From: JAGBWK01 sp964544595
GTDB taxonomy: Bacteria; Bacteroidota; Bacteroidia; Bacteroidales; Muribaculaceae
Assembly (NCBI GenBank): GCA_964544595.1
Contig: CAZJBM010000041.1
Span: 1-17,317, forward strand
DNA: 17,317 nucleotides
Direction: 5' to 3'
Shown here: positions 14,422 to 17,317 of the stretch, piece after piece
Layout: every line of letters starts with the position of its first letter
Position numbering within the stretch: the stretch's first letter is position 1
Notes under the pieces: model-generated
Told to the model about the DNA's origin: nothing
The model's database searches: none
Seen by the model: the letters and a program-made list of their open reading frames with translations, nothing else
Made by a program: the position numbers and the translations under genes

Positions 14422-14475
14422 TATCGCGTTGCTGCTTTTCCGCAAATATAGCCAATCCCCGCGACAACCGCAACC
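14419..14475 (-). repeat. 57-bp promoter-leader cassette, copy 1
   Basis: 53 of 57 positions are identical to 17094-17150 with no gaps. It contains the -33 TTG, the -7 TATATTTG and the ATG of a short ORF. The identity stops abruptly on both sides, while the downstream genes are unrelated, so the promoter block has been copied separately from its gene. Confidence 0.75.
14443..14473 (-). promoter_or_regulatory. Perfect Bacteroidota promoter upstream of the gene at 14245
   Basis: On the minus strand TTG (14473-14471), 20 bases, then TATATTTG (14450-14443). Spacing and both boxes equal those of the tRNA-Asn promoter. It starts 17 bases after the stop codon of the 235-residue gene, so the gene at 14245 should be transcribed independently. 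Confidence 0.8.
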
Positions 14476-14489
14476 AAATAGAATCCGCT

Positions 14490-15197
14490 TTAGTTCAATT
14501 CATCTACATATTGCTTAAAAGGAGCCCACTTCCTTAGCCATGGAATTTCAACGTATGGATCGTAACTGATTATCTTCTTTACCATCCATAATTCATTGTA
14601 TAGATTGACATTATGAATACCGCTATCCGCATAATTCTTATAATTATCAGACCGCTCGATTTTAACTTTCATATATACGATTTTGTAAATATATTCCCCA
14701 TTGTTAGATTCATAATAAGGAGCTAATCGGATCGCGGACGTTACAATCTGACTGATTTTTCTATAATTTCTATAATCGTAGCCAACACCACTGTAAAATG
14801 TCTGAAATGCCAATCTCGGAAATTGTATAATTAACTCCAAATCATCTGAATTATATTTGAATTTTTGTTCGGGAATCTCAACCGAAATATCGTCAGTCAA
14901 CATAATAAACGTTTCATAACTCTTGATGTCATCAAATTTAATGAATTGCTCTGTTGACGCGTTTTTTCTCTTACCTTCCGCTCGGAGCAAACTTTGACTA
15001 TAATAATCAGATAATTCATTATGGGGAAATACTTTGACGTATAAGCCCTCAACCGTAAGGGTTTTTGTTTCAGACAAAACAGTAAGCGGGAATAAGGATA
15101 CAAAGGATAAAACAAATGCTAAACAATATTTAAAAATCCTGAATTCAGATAGTTGGGAAACACATTCTCCCTTATTGCTCAATTCCTGGGGTATCAT
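14490..15197 (-). CDS. Exported protein of unknown function, paralogue A
   Basis: This 235-residue protein has a hydrophobic segment at about residues 24-41 (ending PLTVLSETK, a likely signal cleavage site). The mature part is beta-rich. It shares a clear overall similarity with the next gene upstream (15233-15907). Common blocks include VLSETK, GLYVKVFP/GLYVEVFP, AEGKR, SYETFI, EIPE, GEYIYKIVYM/GKYIYRIVFM, ELWMVKKIISYDPY and IPWLRKWAPFKQY. The C-terminal block is the best conserved. No known domain is recognised. DNA similarity extends through the start codons of both genes (GTATCATG on the plus strand), showing a tandem duplication. The gene starts 35 bases after its paralogue, and I see no promoter between them. 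Confidence 0.85.
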   Translation of the reverse strand: MIPQELSNKGECVSQLSEFRIFKYCLAFVLSFVSLFPLTVLSETKTLTVEGLYVKVFPHNELSDYYSQSLLRAEGKRKNASTEQFIKFDDIKSYETFIMLTDDISVEIPEQKFKYNSDDLELIIQFPRLAFQTFYSGVGYDYRNYRKISQIVTSAIRLAPYYESNNGEYIYKIVYMKVKIERSDNYKNYADSGIHNVNLYNELWMVKKIISYDPYVEIPWLRKWAPFKQYVDELN

Positions 15198-15232
15198 GCT
15201 TATATAATGTTTTTATTATTCGTTTCTGCGGG

Positions 15233-15907
15233 TTATTTTCTTTTATATTGCTTGAAAGGAGCCCATTTTTTTAGCCATGGTATATTAATGTATGGGTCGT
15301 AACTGATTATTCTCTTCACGATCCATAGTTCATCGTCTTTGTTCAAGCTAAAATTGGCCGATTTGATAACATCATCCGCATCCGAATTCTCTACCTCTAC
15401 TCTCATAAAAACAATTCGGTATATATATTTCCCGCTTTTTGATTCATAGAGGGTCGCAATGTTTATTGAGGATTGCGCAATAACTTCATTTTCCGCATAA
15501 TGGTCGGTAGTGAAGCCGGCACTTTCGCACAGGTTTTTATCATGTTGGCGCGGAATTTTTATGGTCGCTTCATTTGCCTTTCTGAGACGGAATCTACTTT
15601 CAGGAATCTCGATTAACAGACTGTCATTAAGCGGGATGAATGTTTCATAGCTTGAAAAGTCAATATATATCTTAGCCCTTTTGCCTTCTGCCAGCCGCAA
15701 TTTTTGATTATAAAAATCAGATAACTCATCATAGGGGAATACCTCGACATATAGGCCATCTACAATACGGTTTTTTGTTTCAGACAAAACAGTAATCGGA
15801 GATATAAGCACAAAGAAAAAAACAAGTGCAAAACAGCATTTTAACGGCCAAATGTCACAAAGCCGGGAAATATATCCTCCCTTCATATTCAACTTGTGGA
15901 GTATCAT
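15233..15907 (-). CDS. Exported protein of unknown function, paralogue B
   Basis: This 224-residue paralogue of the following gene (14490-15197) has the same layout: a signal segment ending PITVLSETK, a beta-rich middle, and a C-terminal block ELWIVKRIISYDPYINIPW followed by KWAPFKQY. The middle (about residues 80-150) has diverged and lost four residues, while the ends are conserved, suggesting that the C-terminal block is the functional core. The conserved Trp/Lys/Tyr cluster could be a binding surface, but this is a guess. The 127-bp gap upstream is AT-rich without a clear promoter, so it may be transcribed from the promoter at 17118. Confidence 0.85.
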   Translation of the reverse strand: MILHKLNMKGGYISRLCDIWPLKCCFALVFFFVLISPITVLSETKNRIVDGLYVEVFPYDELSDFYNQKLRLAEGKRAKIYIDFSSYETFIPLNDSLLIEIPESRFRLRKANEATIKIPRQHDKNLCESAGFTTDHYAENEVIAQSSINIATLYESKSGKYIYRIVFMRVEVENSDADDVIKSANFSLNKDDELWIVKRIISYDPYINIPWLKKWAPFKQYKRK

Positions 15908-16034
15908 GTTTTAAGAATATTTTTTGTAATAATTTGGCACTAATGGTTGAAATTTATTACTACGTATTAGTTTTTTGATTCACAATTCAGCGAACTGAAA
16001 ACCTAACTGCCTCATCGCTTCAAAGTAATAAGGA

Positions 16035-17003
16035 TCATTTTAGTATAAGCCTATCGCCTGATTCACTGTCCCGGCTATAAGCACCGTTAAGAGGAATTAT
16101 AGTGGAGTCTCTTTCTACGATATAAAACCGAGGTAGGTAAGCACCATTGATTGGAATGTAGGTGGAGTCATTTACGATTTTATATATTATTGTTGTCTCC
16201 CCTTTATCGGTGTCCCAAGTTAACTGCTCGATTGGAAATCCCTGCTTATCTACATTTAAAGTATCAACAAAAAGCCATCCTAAGGAGAAAAAATCTCTTT
16301 TATTGTCTTTCGTCAAGTTGAATTTCCTACAATCAAAAGGGTTTCCGTGTGCCGACTTCATAGCTTTTACGCTCAAGTCAACACCGTTTTCAAGCAATTG
16401 TGGGAACATGACATAATCTTTATTGCTCACCATCTCATCCAATAGTTGCGCATAGTGTTCATCACTTAAATCATACACGGAAAAATCCATACCTTTATTG
16501 TATGGGGCAAGCCATGCATGAACTATTATTCGATTGTGAGGCAGATGCGAATTATCGGTGATATCCGGGAGTTCCCGCAATATTGCATACATTTCAGTGG
16601 GATCCTTTGGATTGTGTGGAAATTTATAGAGATTTACTGAATAATCATAGTTCCTAACATGAAAATCGAAATATCTTCCATCTTCAAAAATAACTTGCTC
16701 GACTTTTGGTGAGTCTGTCGTATTATCAATTACGAAGTATATAGATACCCCTCCGACATCAGCACTGGGGTACACCTCGATGAAGTCGTCTAACTTATCT
16801 TTACCGCCAAAAAAAATTTTAGTTGTGGAATCACGTCTTACAGTACGAAAATAAAGGTTTAGCGACGCTATGTCATTTTCATGTACCGGGGTATATGTGA
16901 AATAGCTATATGTCATTGCGCCTGCAAAGAACAACACTAAGGCGATTATTGGCGCCGCAAGTAGGCCAATTACAGTGAAAAACAAAATTTTTTGAATCTT
17001 CAT
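16035..17003 (-). CDS. Membrane-anchored protein of unknown function with C-terminal tandem repeat
   Basis: I choose the ATG at 17003 (MKIQKILFFTVIGLL, 322 residues). The longer frame begins with TTG at 17018. A strong hydrophobic segment at residues about 6-32 anchors the protein, with the rest outside the cytoplasm. The body is mixed alpha/beta with a beta-rich first third (DDFIEVYPSADVGGVSIYFV), and no family is recognised. The C-terminus contains two copies of DSTxIPxNGAY with a 20-residue period, encoded by a 60-bp direct repeat (16078-16169). It follows promoter copy 2 (17118-17148) and a short ORF ending at 17031. It is the first gene of the AT-rich minus-strand series. Confidence 0.85.
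   Translation of the reverse strand: MKIQKILFFTVIGLLAAPIIALVLFFAGAMTYSYFTYTPVHENDIASLNLYFRTVRRDSTTKIFFGGKDKLDDFIEVYPSADVGGVSIYFVIDNTTDSPKVEQVIFEDGRYFDFHVRNYDYSVNLYKFPHNPKDPTEMYAILRELPDITDNSHLPHNRIIVHAWLAPYNKGMDFSVYDLSDEHYAQLLDEMVSNKDYVMFPQLLENGVDLSVKAMKSAHGNPFDCRKFNLTKDNKRDFFSLGWLFVDTLNVDKQGFPIEQLTWDTDKGETTIIYKIVNDSTYIPINGAYLPRFYIVERDSTIIPLNGAYSRDSESGDRLILK
16078..16169 (-). repeat. Imperfect direct repeat, 60-bp period, inside the gene at 16035
   Basis: TAAGCACC and the 24 bases after it (16078-16109) recur at 16138-16169 with scattered changes, both ending GTGGAGTC on the plus strand. It encodes the duplicated DSTxIPxNGAY motif and keeps the frame. Confidence 0.7.
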
Positions 17004-17030
17004 AGCGCTAAAATCCAATATAATATATCC

Positions 17031-17096
17031 TCAATCAAAACTATGAGGTCGATGCGGTTTACAGGTTCGGCGTCGCAGTATGAAAAGACTAATCAT
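17031..17096 (-). CDS. Possible 21-codon upstream ORF in cassette copy 2
   Basis: ATG at 17096, at the same place in the cassette as the 14421 ATG, opens a 21-codon frame (MISLFILRRRTC... to ...HSFD) ending 27 bases before the ATG at 17003. Its sequence is unrelated to the other short ORF after the first codon, which argues against a conserved peptide function. Confidence 0.25.
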   Translation of the reverse strand: MISLFILRRRTCKPHRPHSFD

Positions 17097-17150
17097 TATC
17101 GCGTGGAGGCTTTTCCGCAAATATAACCAATCCCCGCGACAACCGCAACC
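17094..17150 (-). repeat. 57-bp promoter-leader cassette, copy 2
   Basis: Identical to 14419-14475 at 53 of 57 positions. The four changes are at three positions near the short-ORF side and one next to the -7 box; the promoter boxes themselves are unchanged. Confidence 0.75.
17118..17148 (-). promoter_or_regulatory. Perfect Bacteroidota promoter upstream of the gene at 17003
   Basis: On the minus strand TTG (17148-17146), 20 bases, then TATATTTG (17125-17118). It is about 115 bases upstream of the ATG at 17003 and may drive the whole series 17003-14490. Confidence 0.8.
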
Positions 17151-17198
17151 CCCGCAGTCAAATATCCCGCATATCCCCCCACCATTCCGGATTAGAAT

Positions 17199-17248
17199 TC
17201 CTCGGACGGTAGGGCTGCCTCCATTGAAGTGCACCCCAAAAGTTGGAC
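17199..17248. repeat. Right inverted repeat of the island, including 30-bp repeat copy 2
   Basis: Positions 17209-17248 are an imperfect inverted copy of 13320-13358. Positions 17199-17228 align with 13442-13471 (23 of 30). The repeat therefore spans both the IS3 end and the sequence just outside it. Confidence 0.6.
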
Positions 17249-17317
17249 AAAAAACTTTTGGGGTGCAGTTTCATTATGAAATACACGGCAGTAGAGAAAT
17301 ACGAACTTATTAAACGC
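17230..17317 (+). mobile_element. Left end of an IS3-family insertion sequence (runs off the window)
   Basis: TGCACCCCAAAAGTTGGACA at 17230 is a typical IS3-family terminal repeat (TG..CCCC.AAAGTTGGAC). Directly inside, GCACCCCAAAAGTT (17231-17244) and AACTTTTGGGGTGC (17253-17266) form a perfect 14-bp inverted repeat with an 8-base loop, ending 9 bases before the first ORF. The rest of the element lies beyond the window. Confidence 0.8.
17276..17317 (+). CDS. IS3-family transposase, first ORF (partial, N-terminus only)
   Basis: Only 14 codons are in the window: MKYTAVEKYELIKR. This is the usual beginning of the helix-turn-helix OrfA (or fused transposase) of IS3-family elements, and it is correctly placed 46 bases inside the terminal repeat. 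Whether the element is intact cannot be judged here. Confidence 0.7.
   Translation, partial: MKYTAVEKYELIKR

Larger units (their letters stand above)
13205..17229. other. AT-rich genomic island with four unknown exported/membrane proteins
   Basis: Base composition changes visibly to AT-rich from about 13205 and stays so in the four coding regions to about 17030, unlike the GC-rich genes on the left. The segment carries only minus-strand genes of unknown function, two of them tandem paralogues. It has repeated promoter-leader modules and is bounded by inverted repeats resembling IS3-family ends. Together these suggest horizontal acquisition. Confidence 0.65.

Noticed and set aside
13547..17003. 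Island genes as a toxin-immunity or anti-phage defence cluster
   Set aside because: No nuclease, toxin, NTPase, methylase or other effector domain is visible. Exported unknown proteins alone do not support this.
17031..17234. 67-codon minus-strand frame across the right repeat and promoter
   Set aside because: It is translated through the IS-adjacent repeat and a perfect promoter. Only the last 21 codons after the ATG at 17096 fall after the likely transcription start.
13158..17317. CRISPR array or invertible promoter switch in the repeat-rich region
   Set aside because: Repeats are few and unevenly spaced, with no spacer pattern and no cas genes. The two promoter cassettes are in direct, not inverted, orientation and no invertase gene is present.

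Overview
The window looks like a chromosomal segment of a gut Bacteroidales, most likely Muribaculaceae. That placement is an inference from four things: promoters of the Bacteroidota form TTG-N20-TAnnTTTG, the absence of Shine-Dalgarno sequences, a GC-rich Bacteroidales-type gene set, and the gene families present. No sequence search was possible.

Layout. Positions 103-410 hold a tRNA-Asn(GTT) on the minus strand, with its promoter and a strong hairpin terminator. Positions 411-5103 hold a tightly packed plus-strand series: NAD-dependent epimerase/dehydratase, RNase H with a viroplasmin domain, a secreted GH13 amylase-type enzyme, a YfcE-like phosphodiesterase and a SPOR-domain lipoprotein. 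Two of the junctions have no spacing at all. Positions 5100-8636 (minus) hold two large proteins I do not recognise (283 and 816 codons as read). A 222-bp MITE-like element sits in the last codons of the second one. Positions 8767-13157 (minus) hold an SGNH hydrolase, an MBOAT acyltransferase and a DHHW protein, together a surface-glycan O-acylation locus. The 3' end of the DHHW gene is marked by a 36-bp palindromic relic of the same MITE family.

From about 13205 to 17229 the composition drops to clearly AT-rich. This island carries four minus-strand exported or membrane proteins of unknown function, two of them tandem paralogues. It is bounded by a roughly 38-bp imperfect inverted repeat whose outer part matches IS3-family ends. 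The right-hand copy is the start of an IS3-family element whose first ORF (MKYTAVEKYELIKR...) runs off the window.

The most interesting observation is a 57-bp cassette, 53/57 identical, that occurs twice in the island. Each copy contains a perfect Bacteroidota promoter followed at the same position by a short upstream ORF, and each copy precedes an otherwise unrelated gene (starts 14245 and 17003). At the first site the leader also contains nested hairpins just after the short ORF. This looks like a duplicated or mobile promoter-leader module, possibly with attenuation control. It is inferred from sequence only.
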